A stretch of DNA of 64,000 nt from Geomonas propionica (GCF_016458235.1 NZ_JAEMHK010000001.1:516218-580217), one strand, 5' to 3'. Counted from the first letter of the stretch, positions 40,876 through 51,010 are shown. Translations and numbers: made by a program. Notes: generated by a model from the sequence alone, not told the origin.

Positions 40876-42045
40876 ATGAAGTTTCCCGTTTCGGAACTGA
40901 TAGAGAGGGTCCACCCACCGCCGATCTCGGAGGTGAAGGGATGGCTGGCGGCCGCCAACCCGAAGCTCGCGCTGATTGACCTCTGCCAGGCGATCCCGGA
41001 TTACCCGCCTCCGCCCGAACTGGTCGACCACCTGGAACAGGTGATGCGCGACCCTCTCACCTCGCGTTACAGCATCGACGAGGGGCTCCCCGAGGTGCGC
41101 GAGGCGGTCTGCCGCGGCTACCGCCGGCTCTATGACGCCTGCATCGACCCCTCCCAGATCTGCCTCACCATCGGGGCCAGCCAGGCGCTCTGGCTCGCCA
41201 TGGTGACCCTGTGCCGCGCCGGCGACGAGGTCATCGTGCAGCTGCCCGCCTACTTCGACCACCCCATGGCGCTCGCAGTCCTGGGAATCCGCGCCGTGTT
41301 CGCCCCCTTTGACGAATCGACCGGAGGCTTGCCAGACGTCGCGGCCATCGCCGGGCTGATCACGGACAAGACGCGCGCCATCCTCCTGGTTACCCCCAGT
41401 AACCCTACCGGCGCCGTGATTCCGCCTGAGACCATCAACGAGCTCCACCAGTTGGCCCGGCGGCGCAACGTCGCGCTGGTGCTGGACGAGACCTACAACA
41501 GTTTCATCACCGGCGGCGTCCGTCCCCACGACCTGTTCCGGGATCCCTGCTGGGGGGACTACTTCGTCCACATCGCATCATTCGGCAAGACCTTCGCGCT
41601 CACCGGTTACCGGGCGGGGATGCTGGCCGCATCGAGCAAGTTCATCGAGCATGCTTTGAAGGCGCAGGATACCATGGCGGTCTGCCAGCCCCGGGTCACC
41701 CAGCACGCGGTGCAGTACGGCTTGGACCATCTTTCCGACTGGGTGGCGCAAAATCGGGTCATGATGGAGCGGCGCCACGAGGTGTTCCGGGCCGAGATGG
41801 CGAAACCGGGCAACCCGTTCCGGCTGGTGGCGAGCGGGCCCTTCTTTGGTTGGGTGGCGCACCCCTGTGCGGGGCGGACGGGACGGGAGGTCGCGAAGCG
41901 GCTGGTCGAGGAGTCGGGGATGCTGCTTCTCCCCGGGGAGGTATTCGGGCCGGGGCTGGAGGGGTATCTGAGACTCGCCTTCGGGAACATCAAGGAGGAG
42001 GTCATTCCCGAGGCGGTGCAGCGGTTCCGGGACTTCAAAAGCTGA
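40876..42045 (+). CDS. Class I/II pyridoxal-phosphate aminotransferase
   Basis: A 389-residue fold-type I aminotransferase. Visible are the cofactor-binding NPTGAV, LDETYNSF and the Schiff-base Lys in SFGKTFALTGYRAGM, with a C-terminal Arg in LRLAFGN. The amino acid substrate is not clear. The second ATG (40876) is chosen because GAGGGGGA lies just before it; the first ATG at 40861 has no ribosome site. Confidence 0.87.
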   Translation: MKFPVSELIERVHPPPISEVKGWLAAANPKLALIDLCQAIPDYPPPPELVDHLEQVMRDPLTSRYSIDEGLPEVREAVCRGYRRLYDACIDPSQICLTIGASQALWLAMVTLCRAGDEVIVQLPAYFDHPMALAVLGIRAVFAPFDESTGGLPDVAAIAGLITDKTRAILLVTPSNPTGAVIPPETINELHQLARRRNVALVLDETYNSFITGGVRPHDLFRDPCWGDYFVHIASFGKTFALTGYRAGMLAASSKFIEHALKAQDTMAVCQPRVTQHAVQYGLDHLSDWVAQNRVMMERRHEVFRAEMAKPGNPFRLVASGPFFGWVAHPCAGRTGREVAKRLVEESGMLLLPGEVFGPGLEGYLRLAFGNIKEEVIPEAVQRFRDFKS

Positions 42046-42182
42046 AAACCCGGAAAACCATTTCACAGGGAGGAAATCTGAGAAAATCTGAGAAAGGCAA
42101 AAGAGGGGTGCGAAAAAATCGTCCTTCTCCTGTCTTTGGTTTCTCAGAAGTCCTCAGAAGTTCTCCCTGTTAATGGTTTGGC

Positions 42183-43022
42183 TTAAAGAGCTTCTTGCAG
42201 GAAATCGATCAACCCGTCGTTGACCTCCTCGGCGTGGGTCCAGTTGAGGCCGTGCGGCGCACCGGCCACGACGATGAGACGACTCCCCTCGACCGCTTCA
42301 TGGGTCCGGCTCCCGGAGGCGGCGAAGGGGACGATCCGGTCGTCGTCACCATGGATGACCAGGGTCGGGATCTTGATGCTCAGCAGGTCCTCCCGGAAAT
42401 CGGTCAGCCATGAGTGCACGCAGGAGTGCGTCGCGATCGGCGACGCCGTGGCCGCGATGTTCCAGCTAAGCCTAAGCACCTCTTCGCTCACCTTTTTCCC
42501 GCCGAACGCATGCACGTTGTAGAAGTTGCCGAGAAAGCTGGTCAAAAAGGAGAGCCGGTCGCTCCTGATTCCCTGCCGGATCCCCTGGAAGACATCCCCA
42601 TCCAACCCCGCCGGGTTATCCGGCCTCTTGAGCAGAAACGGTGTCACCGCCGCCATGAACACCGCCTTCTTGATGCGCTCGGAGCCGTAGCGCCCCAGGT
42701 AGCGCGCCACCTCGCCGCCTCCCATAGAAAAGCCAACCAGTACTGCCTCGCGCAAATCCAGGGCGTTCAAAAGCGCGTTCAGATCGGCCGCCAGCGTGTC
42801 GTAGTCGTAGCCGGTAGAAGGCCGGCTCGACTGGCCGAAGCCGCGTCGGTCGTAGGTCACCACCCGATATCCTGCCTCCAGCAGGGCGGGAACCTGCCTC
42901 TCCCATGACCTGCCGCTGAGCGGCCAGCCGTGGATCAGCACCACCGGCTGCCCTTCGCCTAGGTCCTCATAGTACAGATCGATGTTGCAAGAGTTCTCCT
43001 TCCCCACGGTGATGTAGCTCAT
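42183..43022 (-). CDS. Alpha/beta hydrolase (chloroperoxidase/esterase-like)
   Basis: A 279-residue cytoplasmic hydrolase of the non-heme chloroperoxidase/arylesterase type. The oxyanion segment is VVLIHGWPLSGRSWERQ. The nucleophile elbow is GFSMGG, with the Asp in HGDDDRIVP and the His in GAPHGLNW. The substrate is unknown. The ATG at 43022 follows GAGGAGGCACC on the minus strand; the longer frame to 43253 has no matching domain. Confidence 0.85.
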   Translation of the reverse strand: MSYITVGKENSCNIDLYYEDLGEGQPVVLIHGWPLSGRSWERQVPALLEAGYRVVTYDRRGFGQSSRPSTGYDYDTLAADLNALLNALDLREAVLVGFSMGGGEVARYLGRYGSERIKKAVFMAAVTPFLLKRPDNPAGLDGDVFQGIRQGIRSDRLSFLTSFLGNFYNVHAFGGKKVSEEVLRLSWNIAATASPIATHSCVHSWLTDFREDLLSIKIPTLVIHGDDDRIVPFAASGSRTHEAVEGSRLIVVAGAPHGLNWTHAEEVNDGLIDFLQEAL

Positions 43023-43492
43023 CGGTGCCTCCTCACTTTCCTCCCCCTTTCGGGTGGTTAGCCAGCGGTTATCCGACGCCGGATCCGGCGCAAGTTGTTC
43101 AGATACAACATTTCCTGGACAAGTCAAACGGACCGCTGAACCGTCCCGGCGCCACTCGCGATGGTCCGTGGCACAAGACCGATCCGCTGCAATGTGAAGG
43201 GGTGTGAAAAATATCAACTTGTATCCAAACGTATACGCCCCCCGCAAATCCATGATTAGAGCGGCTTTGCGTTTACTTCGCCTTATAAAGAGCTTCCAAC
43301 TCGCGACAGCCGTCTCTAACCCCGACTGCGCCTTCTCAATCTGTAACTATTCGAATATTGGCTGAAAATTTTTTTTTATGATTTGTGGCACGATCCCTGT
43401 AATTACTTTGGCATTGGTTTGGCCTAGTCGGTCTAGACCTGTAATCAAAATCGGTGACGTGACAACTACAGGGCGTAAAGGAGGAAACGGTT
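43023..43492. other. 470-bp intergenic region with candidate sigma54 sites
   Basis: It lies between the divergent hydrolase and the multicopper oxidase pair and holds no credible gene. Two sigma54-like candidates precede the basic-protein gene. TGGCACG at 43386-43392 is followed by a poor -12, and TTGGCATTGGTTTGGC (43408-43423) has GG-N10-GC spacing but TGGC instead of TTGC at -12. Neither is secure. Confidence 0.35.
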
Positions 43493-43708
43493 ATGAGGCG
43501 ATTAATGACGATGATAGCGGGACTGATAGTGTCCCTTTCGTTGGCGGTAGCCGCGAATGCAGCTCCGGCCGCAAATGGGACGGCTCCAAAGACAGGGAAG
43601 GGCATCCAGAATGCCAAGAAGGTAGCGCAAGCCAAGATGGAACGAAGCAAGAAGATGCAGGAATTGGAAAAGAAAGGGCATGCCAAGAGACAACAGGCAA
43701 AGAAGTAA
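43493..43708 (+). CDS. Small exported Lys/Gln-rich protein
   Basis: A 71-residue protein with a clear signal peptide (MIAGLIVSLSLAVAANAA). The mature part is about 47 residues, strongly basic and helix-prone, ending KKGHAKRQQAKK. It follows AAAGGAGGAAACGG and lies 42 bases before the multicopper oxidase, so the two are probably co-expressed. It may assist secretion, folding or surface binding of that enzyme; no family is recognised. Confidence 0.7.
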   Translation: MRRLMTMIAGLIVSLSLAVAANAAPAANGTAPKTGKGIQNAKKVAQAKMERSKKMQELEKKGHAKRQQAKK

Positions 43709-43750
43709 ACCAGCAACGAAATGACCTTGATATGTAAAAAGGAGGAAGTT

Positions 43751-46700
43751 ATGGACAGGCTGAGAACAACATTGATAGCGTGCCTGGCAACACTGGTGAT
43801 CACGCTTTGGGGACTGGCTCCCCCACCAGCACAGGCCATCGACGAAACCAAAGTACCCCATTATTTCGGACCGGCTCCCAACTGGGCGCTGAGCCCGCTG
43901 CCGACGGTTGACCCGGTTACCAGCGCAGTCTCCGGCGGCATCAAGAAGTTCGTGAACCGTCTCCCCGGCTTGGGCGAGGGGAATGCGAACGACCTCGGCC
44001 AGTACCTCCCGGTGGCCGTCGCCGACACCACCACCTACCCGGGAGCTGACTACTACGAAATCGGCGTGGTGCAGTACCGCCAGAAGATGCACTCCGACCT
44101 GCCGCCGACCCTGCTGCGTGGCTACGTGCAGCTTTCCACGACGGTGGTCCCGGGCAAGCAGGTTGCCCTCACCAACGCCCTGGTCGACGGCACCACGGTG
44201 TCCGTCGCCAGCTACACCGGCGTGACTTCCCCTAACTACCTCGGACCCGTCATCGTGGCCCAGAAGGACCGTCCGGTCAGGATCCTGTTCCGCAACCTTT
44301 TGCCTAACAACGCAGGCGGCGACCTGTTCCTCCCCGTCGACGCGACCATGATGGGCTCCGGGATGGGGCCGATGTCCATGGTCACCCCGACCGATGCCGG
44401 TACGGTCACCGACACGGTACGTAACCCGCTTTGCACCGCCAACCCCAAATCCGACATGTGCTTCAAGGACAACAGGGCCACCTTGCACCTGCACGGCGGC
44501 GTGACCCCCTGGATCAGCGACGGTACCCCGCACCAGTGGACCACCCCGAAAGACGAGTCGACACCCTGGCCTGCAGGCGTGAGTGTTAAGAACGTGCCCG
44601 ACATGCCCGATCCGGGCCCCGGTGCCATCACCTTCTTCTACACCAACCAGCAGAGCGCGCGTCTCATGTTCTACCATGACCACGCCTGGGGCATCACCCG
44701 TCTCAACGTCTACGCCGGTGAGGCTGCCGGCTACGTGATCCAGGACGAGACCGAGCAGGCACTGATCAGCAAGGGGCTCATCCCCGACGGCAACAGCACC
44801 ATCCCGCTCATCGTGCAGGACCGCACCTTCGTGCCGCAGGGCGACAAGGTTGCCCGTACCGGCCAGCTCTACGACCAGGACCCGACTTGGGATGCCGACC
44901 GTTGGGGCGGCTTTGGCAACCTCTGGTACCACCACGTCTACATGCCCGCGCAAAACCCGAGCGACCCGAGCGGCATGAGCGCCTTCGGCCGCTGGATGTA
45001 CGGCCCCTGGTTCTGGCCCCCGGCAAAACCGATGTACCCGCCGATCCTGAACCCGCGTTTCAACATGGACCCGGCGACCGCGTTCACCACACCGCTCGCC
45101 AAGCCGTGCGACCTGAACGATTCCACCACCTGGCAGTACCAGACCGACCCGTTCTGCGAGCCTGAGATGATCCCGGGTACCCCGAACATCTCCGTCGGCA
45201 TGGAGCAGTTCAACGACACGCCGGTAGTCAACGGCACCGTGTACCCGTACACCACGGTCGATCCCAAGGCGTATCGCCTGCGCATCCTGAATGCGGCCAA
45301 CGACCGTTTCTTCAACCTGCATATGTATGAGGCCGACGTTAACACCGCCAGCACCTCCCTGAACGCCGATGGCAACCCGATCGGCGGTACCGAGGTGGCC
45401 TTCAAGATCGCTGAACTGGCGGCGGCACAGCTCGACCCGAACGTGTTCCCGACTCCGGACACCACCCTCTCCCCGAAAGGGCCGGACTGGATCCAGATCG
45501 GCAGCGAGGGCGGCTTCCTGCCGGCACCGGCCGTGATCCCGCCGCAGCCCATCACCTGGATCACCGATCCCACCCGCTTCGACGTGGGTAACGTGGACCA
45601 GCACTCCCTGGCGCTGGCACCGGCAGAGCGGGCCGACGTGATCGTCGACTTCTCCAAGTACGCCGGCAAGACGCTGATCCTTTACAACGACGCCCCTGCG
45701 GCCTACCCGGCACGCGTGGCGAGCTACGACTACTACACCGGCGCCCCCGACCTCTCTCCCGTCGGCGCCCCGGGTGTAATTCCTGGCTACGGCCCCAACA
45801 CCAGGACCGTGATGCAGATCAGGGTCAACCCGCTGCCCGACCCGACGGTAACCCCGGCCCCGTTCGACCTCCCCTCGCTGCAGGCGGCGTTCGCGCACCA
45901 GGCCGATGGCTCCGGCGTATTCGAATCCGGTCAGCATCCGATCATCGTCGGCCAGGCCGCCTACAACTCGGCCTACGGCACCAACTTCCCGGCGGGCAGC
46001 TGGTGCAACGCTCCGGGGAGCACCAAGCAGTCCTGCGACGGCTTTGCCCGGATCTCCGACCAGGGCGGCAACCTTTTCGGCTTCAACACCCTGTTAGGAC
46101 CCAACACGAAGTTCCAGATCCCGCTGCAGCCCAAGGCCCTGCATGACGAGATGAACGCGGTTGCCTTCGACGAGTTCGGCAGGATGACCGCCAACATGGG
46201 CCTCGAGGCGGTTCCGGCCGCTCCGGGCGCACAGAACGTGATCCTGTACCCGTACGTCAACCCGGCCACCGAACTGATCGACGGCACCAACCTGCCCAAG
46301 GGCGACCTGAACGTCACCCCGATCTCGACCCAGGACGGCACCCAGATCTGGAAGATCACCCATAACGGGGTGGACACCCACCCGATCCACTTCCACCTCT
46401 ACGACGTGCAGGTACTCAACCGCGTGACCTGGGACAACATCATCATCCCGCCGGATGCCAACGAGCTCGGCTGGAAAGACACCGTAAGGATCAGCCCGCT
46501 GGAAGACACCATCGTCGCCCTGAGGCCGATCGTTCCGACGCTGCCGTTCGAAATCCCGAACAGCGTCAGGATGCTCAACCCGATGATGCCGGCCGGCTCC
46601 ACCGCGATGTTCGAGCCCACCGACATCTCCGGCAACCCGACCAACGCCATCATCAACCAACTGGTCAACTTCGGTTGGGAATACGTGTGGCATTGCCACA

Positions 46701-47683
46701 TCCTCAGCCACGAAGAGATGGACATGATGCGCCCGGTCTCCTTGGCCCTGCCGCCGAAGCAGGCTGACGGCCTCGCCTTCACCACCTCCGGTTCCGGCAA
46801 CAAGGCGCGGCTCACCCTGAACTGGAACGACAACTCCATCAGCGAGACCTCGTTCGTGGTGAAGAAAACCACTGACGGCACCACCTGGACCACCGTGGGC
46901 ACCATCGCCTCCCCGCTGGACCAGGCCAACACCACCGGGCCGAAGACACTGCAGGATCCGGCCATCTACAACCCGAACGTGGTGACCGAGTACCAGGTAC
47001 TGGCACTGAACACCGTCGGCTACGGCGGGCAGATGCCGAGTATGACCGTGCAGTCGGCCTCGGCACCGCTCTTCACCGGTAGCGTCCCGGTAGATCCGAC
47101 CAACATGAACGCGGTTCTGGCTGCCGGACCGAAGGTCACCATCACCTTCACCGACAACGCCACCACCGAGACTGGGTTCGTGCTCGAACGCTCCGTGAAC
47201 GGCGGCGCCTTCACCCTGCTCGCCAAGCTTCCGGCCCGCAGCAACACCGGCAGCGTAACCTACACTGACAACCTGACCCTCTCGGCAGCCGACACCACCT
47301 ACACTTACCGTGTCGCCGCCGTGAACGTTGCCGGCCTGTCCGGGTACGCCGTTTCCCCGACCATCCTGCTTCCGGCACAGCCGGCCGCACCGGGGAACTT
47401 CACCGCAACCAACGGCAAGAACACCGGCAACAGCAGGAGCGTGGTCCTGAATTGGCAGGATCTCTCCAGCAACGAAACCGACTTCACCATCCAGAGAGCC
47501 ACCGACTCGGCCTTCACCAAGAACCTGAACAGCATCACCGTCAATGCCGGGGTGACCACCCTGACCCAGACCGGGCTTGCCCGCAACACCAAGTACTGGT
47601 ACCGGATCAGGTCCAACAACGGCATCATCGTTTCCTCCGGATGGGTGAACGCTACGCCGTTGCCCATCACCACCAACCCGTAG
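43751..47683 (+). CDS. Secreted multicopper oxidase with fibronectin type III domains (OmpB-like)
   Basis: A 1310-residue exported protein with a signal peptide ending near APPPAQA. Copper motifs are HLHGG (~246), YHDHAWG (~308), HPIHFHLYD (~877) and HCHILSHEEMDMM (~980), enough for type 1, 2 and 3 sites. Residues ~1010-1310 contain about three fibronectin type III repeats. The architecture matches Geobacter OmpB/OmpC, secreted multicopper proteins linked to reduction of insoluble Fe(III) and Mn(IV). Its direct substrate is uncertain. The ATG at 43751 follows AAAAAGGAGGAAGTT. Confidence 0.88.
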   Translation: MDRLRTTLIACLATLVITLWGLAPPPAQAIDETKVPHYFGPAPNWALSPLPTVDPVTSAVSGGIKKFVNRLPGLGEGNANDLGQYLPVAVADTTTYPGADYYEIGVVQYRQKMHSDLPPTLLRGYVQLSTTVVPGKQVALTNALVDGTTVSVASYTGVTSPNYLGPVIVAQKDRPVRILFRNLLPNNAGGDLFLPVDATMMGSGMGPMSMVTPTDAGTVTDTVRNPLCTANPKSDMCFKDNRATLHLHGGVTPWISDGTPHQWTTPKDESTPWPAGVSVKNVPDMPDPGPGAITFFYTNQQSARLMFYHDHAWGITRLNVYAGEAAGYVIQDETEQALISKGLIPDGNSTIPLIVQDRTFVPQGDKVARTGQLYDQDPTWDADRWGGFGNLWYHHVYMPAQNPSDPSGMSAFGRWMYGPWFWPPAKPMYPPILNPRFNMDPATAFTTPLAKPCDLNDSTTWQYQTDPFCEPEMIPGTPNISVGMEQFNDTPVVNGTVYPYTTVDPKAYRLRILNAANDRFFNLHMYEADVNTASTSLNADGNPIGGTEVAFKIAELAAAQLDPNVFPTPDTTLSPKGPDWIQIGSEGGFLPAPAVIPPQPITWITDPTRFDVGNVDQHSLALAPAERADVIVDFSKYAGKTLILYNDAPAAYPARVASYDYYTGAPDLSPVGAPGVIPGYGPNTRTVMQIRVNPLPDPTVTPAPFDLPSLQAAFAHQADGSGVFESGQHPIIVGQAAYNSAYGTNFPAGSWCNAPGSTKQSCDGFARISDQGGNLFGFNTLLGPNTKFQIPLQPKALHDEMNAVAFDEFGRMTANMGLEAVPAAPGAQNVILYPYVNPATELIDGTNLPKGDLNVTPISTQDGTQIWKITHNGVDTHPIHFHLYDVQVLNRVTWDNIIIPPDANELGWKDTVRISPLEDTIVALRPIVPTLPFEIPNSVRMLNPMMPAGSTAMFEPTDISGNPTNAIINQLVNFGWEYVWHCHILSHEEMDMMRPVSLALPPKQADGLAFTTSGSGNKARLTLNWNDNSISETSFVVKKTTDGTTWTTVGTIASPLDQANTTGPKTLQDPAIYNPNVVTEYQVLALNTVGYGGQMPSMTVQSASAPLFTGSVPVDPTNMNAVLAAGPKVTITFTDNATTETGFVLERSVNGGAFTLLAKLPARSNTGSVTYTDNLTLSAADTTYTYRVAAVNVAGLSGYAVSPTILLPAQPAAPGNFTATNGKNTGNSRSVVLNWQDLSSNETDFTIQRATDSAFTKNLNSITVNAGVTTLTQTGLARNTKYWYRIRSNNGIIVSSGWVNATPLPITTNP

Positions 47684-47701
47684 TATCAGCCGTCCATGCC
47701 T

Positions 47702-47739
47702 GGGGAGGAGGTGCTGGTCCTCCTCCCCGGGGATTTTTT
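47702..47739 (+). terminator. terminator after the multicopper oxidase
   Basis: GGGGAGGAGG pairs with CCTCCTCCCC around a 7-base loop, then GGGGA and TTTTTT. Confidence 0.85.
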
Positions 47740-47756
47740 CCAAACCAGCAGCAATG

Positions 47757-47790
47757 CAAAAAGGCCCCCTGGCAGAAGCAAGGGGGCCTT
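47757..47790 (-). terminator. terminator of the ppc gene
   Basis: AAGGCCCCCT pairs with AGGGGGCCTT. Read on the minus strand it is followed by TTTTTGC, downstream of ppc. It is one of five similar GGCCCC-type terminators here. Confidence 0.75.
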
Positions 47791-47887
47791 CGCTTTGTCC
47801 GCAGCCCGTTTGCGGGGAAGGTTTCTCCGTGTGAAGAGGGGTAGGCGGGAGCCCAGACAACGAAGACGGAGACGGCGAGGCGGAAAT

Positions 47888-50626
47888 TCAGCCGGTGGTG
47901 CCAAGCCCTGCAGCGATCGCGTTCACCGTCTCCAGGAGCCGGAACAAGAGCCCTCCGGACATGGCGCTGTCTTTGCGCGTGGTGTCCTGGCGCCATTGGC
48001 GCAAAAGGGCGATCTGGCGCTCGTGCAGCACCCGGAGAGCGTCCTCGCGCCGCGCCAGCGAGCTGTGCACGGCGGCGCGACGCTCGGCCAGTGAGCCGCC
48101 GTAGATCTCCTCGAGCATCCTCACGGTGCGCTGGTACTCGCCGGCGATGGCGGCGAAGATCGGCTCACGGATCCCCTGGTCGTGCACCAGTTCGGCGTAG
48201 CTTTCCATGATGGCGAGGTTGGCGCTGGCGACGCTGGTGGCGGCGTTACTGATGATGTAGTGCAGCACGGTCCAGCTCTGGCAGTTGCGGACCAGTTCGC
48301 CGAACAGGGCCGGTTCCTGGTTCATGAGCTCCTCCAGGGCGAAGCCGATGCCGTACCAGCCGGAGAGGAAGTAACGGGCCTGGCTCCAACTGAAGACCCA
48401 CGGGATGGCGCGCAGGTCGCCGAGGCTCGCCTGGGCGGTACGCCGCGCCGGACGCGAACCTATGCTGCTCGACTCGATCACGTCGATGGGGGTGGCCTCG
48501 CGGAAGAAGGTGACGAAGCCGTCGCTGTTCAGGAGTTGCTGGTAGGCGGTCCTGCTCCGCGCCGCCAGACGATCCATCACCGGCTCCAGCGGGTGCCCGG
48601 GGCCCGGGCCGCCACGTTGCGGGATGCTGACGCCGGCGGTCCCGGCGAGCAGCAGTTCCAGGTGGTAGGCGGCGTTCAACGGGTTGGAGTACTTCTGAGA
48701 GATCACCTCGCCCTGCTCGGTGAGGCGCAGGTCCCCTGCCGCCGATCCCTCGGGGAGGCCGCGCAGGAAGCGGCTGGTGGGGCCGGCGCCGCGGCTGATG
48801 GTCCCCCCCCTGCCGTGGAAGAAGCGCAGCCGCACCCCCTGGCGCCGCGCGGCCGCCAGCATCGCCTCCTGGGCGCGGTACAGCCCCCACAGGCTCGCCA
48901 TAATCCCGCCGTCCTTGTTGCTGTCGCTGTAGCCGACCATGACCTGCTGCACCGGTTGTCCGCCGCCCAGCTGGGCCAGGGCGCGGCGCGTCATGGGGTG
49001 CCCCAGGAACTGTTCCAGGATCGCGGCGCTTCCCTCCAGGTCCTTGATGGTCTCGAAGAGCGGGACCACCGGGAGGAGGCAGGCGAGTCCCTCACCCGTG
49101 CGCACGACGAGCCCCGCTTCGCGCGCCAAAAGGTAGACCACCAGCAGATCTGAGAGGGAGCGGGTCATGCTGACGATCAGGGCGCCCAGCGACTCCGCGC
49201 CGTAATCCCGGATCTGGGTCGCGAGCACACGGTAGCAGCCGATCACGCTCTCTGCTTCCTTGCCGGGCTTGGCGTCGGGGAGCAGGAAGGGGCGGGGTGA
49301 GGCGAGCTCCCGGTCCAGGAAGGCGAGCCGCTCCGGCTCCTGCCACTGCGAGAAACCTCGCTCCGTCAACCCGGCCGCCGCCATCAACTGCTCCACCGCC
49401 TTGTCATGGAAGGCGCTGTTCTGCCTGACGTCGAGGGAGGCCAGGTGGAACCCGAACACCTCCACGCAGCGCAGCACCGGCACCACGTCGGCAAGCGCGA
49501 GCCGCGTAGCGCCGGTGGCCACCAGGGTGTCCCTGAGTAGGCGCAGGTCGCCTTCGAGCTCGTGGGGGCGGCAGTAACGGGAGCCGGAGTCGCCGCAGAG
49601 GGTTTCCTCACCCCCAGAGATGTCGACCGGGAGCTTTGCCTTCATCAGGTTCACCAGTTGGCGCCAGGGCTCCTCCGGGTTGCGCCGGAGCGCCTCGGCG
49701 CCCAGCGCCCCGGTTGGTGCGGCCAGTTCCTGCAGGCGCTTGGCAAGCTCGGGGGGAGGGGGGAGCAGCAGCCGCGAGATGCTGAGCCGGCTCCCCAGGG
49801 TGGTGAGCTGGCCGTGGATCAGCATGAGCGCGTTCAGCCTCAGCTCCCTGAGCGTAGCGGCGGTGACCTCGGCGGTGACCAGGGGGTGCCCGTCGCGGTC
49901 CCCCCCCACCCAGGTGCTGAAGGAGACCTTGGGGAGGCGGTCGGTGAGCGGCGACAGGGGGCGCGCCAGTCCCGCCTCGCGCCAGGCGCGGCAGATCCTC
50001 TTGTCCAGGATCGGAATCACCCGGGGAAAGATCTCGCGCAGGTGGTAGATGATGGCCGCCAACTCATTCAGGACCTGCGGCTTCTCCAGGTGGATTTCTC
50101 CGGTGCGCCAGAGTCGCTCCAGCATGGTGACGATTTCCTCGCGGATGTCGTCGCGCTCCAGCGGGGTCCAGACCGTGTTCTCGCGTTTCACCAGCAGGAG
50201 GTAGAGCTCACGCAGGTGCCTCAGCACCGAGGCCCGCTTCGCCTCGGTGGGGTGGGCGGTGAGCACCGGCTCCACCCTGATCTGTCCCAGGAGTTCCGCG
50301 ATCTGTTCCTGCGGCACGCCGCTCTTGTTCAGCTTTTCCAGCACCCTTCCCCAAAGGCCCGGCTCGGCCACCAGCCCCTGGCTCGCCTCCACCGCCCGCC
50401 GCGTCTGTACGGCGAAGTTCTCCTCCGCCATGCTGAGCAGCTGAAAGGCAATGGACCAGGCCCGCACGAACTTGCAGTCCTCGGAGGGGGCCATGGAACC
50501 GGTCTTGGGGAGGCAGGCCGCCAGTTGGGACTCGCCCAGGCCGTGGAACATCTCGGCCAGGCATTCCATCAGGTAGTCGAGGTCGCGTTGCAGTTTTTCC
50601 GGTATGGCTGCGCCGGGGTCGGACAT
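47888..50626 (-). CDS. ppc: Phosphoenolpyruvate carboxylase
   Basis: A 912-residue anaplerotic enzyme forming oxaloacetate from PEP and bicarbonate. Catalytic segments are VLTAHPTEAKRASVL (His), GGDRDGHPLVT, GYSDSNKDGG, FHGRGGTISRGAGP and RPARR. The C-terminus NAIAAGLGTTG corresponds to the usual family ending RNTG, with RN replaced. The ATG at 50626 follows AGGAGGAGCCGTC on the minus strand. Length is normal and the gene is monocistronic. Confidence 0.95.
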   Translation of the reverse strand: MSDPGAAIPEKLQRDLDYLMECLAEMFHGLGESQLAACLPKTGSMAPSEDCKFVRAWSIAFQLLSMAEENFAVQTRRAVEASQGLVAEPGLWGRVLEKLNKSGVPQEQIAELLGQIRVEPVLTAHPTEAKRASVLRHLRELYLLLVKRENTVWTPLERDDIREEIVTMLERLWRTGEIHLEKPQVLNELAAIIYHLREIFPRVIPILDKRICRAWREAGLARPLSPLTDRLPKVSFSTWVGGDRDGHPLVTAEVTAATLRELRLNALMLIHGQLTTLGSRLSISRLLLPPPPELAKRLQELAAPTGALGAEALRRNPEEPWRQLVNLMKAKLPVDISGGEETLCGDSGSRYCRPHELEGDLRLLRDTLVATGATRLALADVVPVLRCVEVFGFHLASLDVRQNSAFHDKAVEQLMAAAGLTERGFSQWQEPERLAFLDRELASPRPFLLPDAKPGKEAESVIGCYRVLATQIRDYGAESLGALIVSMTRSLSDLLVVYLLAREAGLVVRTGEGLACLLPVVPLFETIKDLEGSAAILEQFLGHPMTRRALAQLGGGQPVQQVMVGYSDSNKDGGIMASLWGLYRAQEAMLAAARRQGVRLRFFHGRGGTISRGAGPTSRFLRGLPEGSAAGDLRLTEQGEVISQKYSNPLNAAYHLELLLAGTAGVSIPQRGGPGPGHPLEPVMDRLAARSRTAYQQLLNSDGFVTFFREATPIDVIESSSIGSRPARRTAQASLGDLRAIPWVFSWSQARYFLSGWYGIGFALEELMNQEPALFGELVRNCQSWTVLHYIISNAATSVASANLAIMESYAELVHDQGIREPIFAAIAGEYQRTVRMLEEIYGGSLAERRAAVHSSLARREDALRVLHERQIALLRQWRQDTTRKDSAMSGGLLFRLLETVNAIAAGLGTTG

Positions 50627-50799
50627 GACGGCTCCTCCTGCCAAGCCCGTTGCGGACGGGCTCGCAGCATGGCTGATATGGGGCGGACGACAGAGATGAA
50701 TGATACCCCAGAATCCCCTGATGGGAATGCCGGGGGTGGCTTGTTCATGTGAAGAGCCTTATGGTAAGGTCTTATTAAGGGAGGCAAAGGAGGTTTATT

Positions 50800-50949
50800 A
50801 TGAAAACGATACTGCTCGTGCTCCTGATCATCATAGCGGTAATCCTGACCATCTGGTACCTGGTAATCCCCGCCGACGTAGTGATTGGTTCCTTCAAGGC
50901 TTTGCGCCGTGGCGAGTGGCACGGCTGGAGACGGGACAAACCTCGGTAG
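50800..50949 (+). CDS. Small membrane protein (49 residues)
   Basis: The frame reads MKTILLVLLIIIAVILTIWY and continues to a basic C-terminus ending RRDKPR. Residues 3-23 form one strong membrane helix, and the C-terminal ~25 residues would lie in the cytoplasm. The ATG at 50800 follows AAAGGAGGTTTATT, an excellent ribosome site, and a strong terminator follows 30 bases after the stop. Translation is therefore likely. The function is unknown. Confidence 0.72.
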   Translation: MKTILLVLLIIIAVILTIWYLVIPADVVIGSFKALRRGEWHGWRRDKPR

Positions 50950-50979
50950 TGGCACGCCAAGCGAACTGTGGACACGTAA

Positions 50980-51010
50980 AAGGCCCCTGGCTGTCGCCAG
51001 GGGCCTTTGT
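50980..51010 (+). terminator. terminator after the small membrane protein
   Basis: AAGGCCCCTGGC pairs perfectly with GCCAGGGGCCTT around TGTC, followed by TTGTTTG. Confidence 0.85.

Noticed and set aside
43502..47860. Two long minus-strand ORFs opposite the multicopper oxidase
   Set aside because: Antisense shadows without domains; the plus strand has complete copper motifs.
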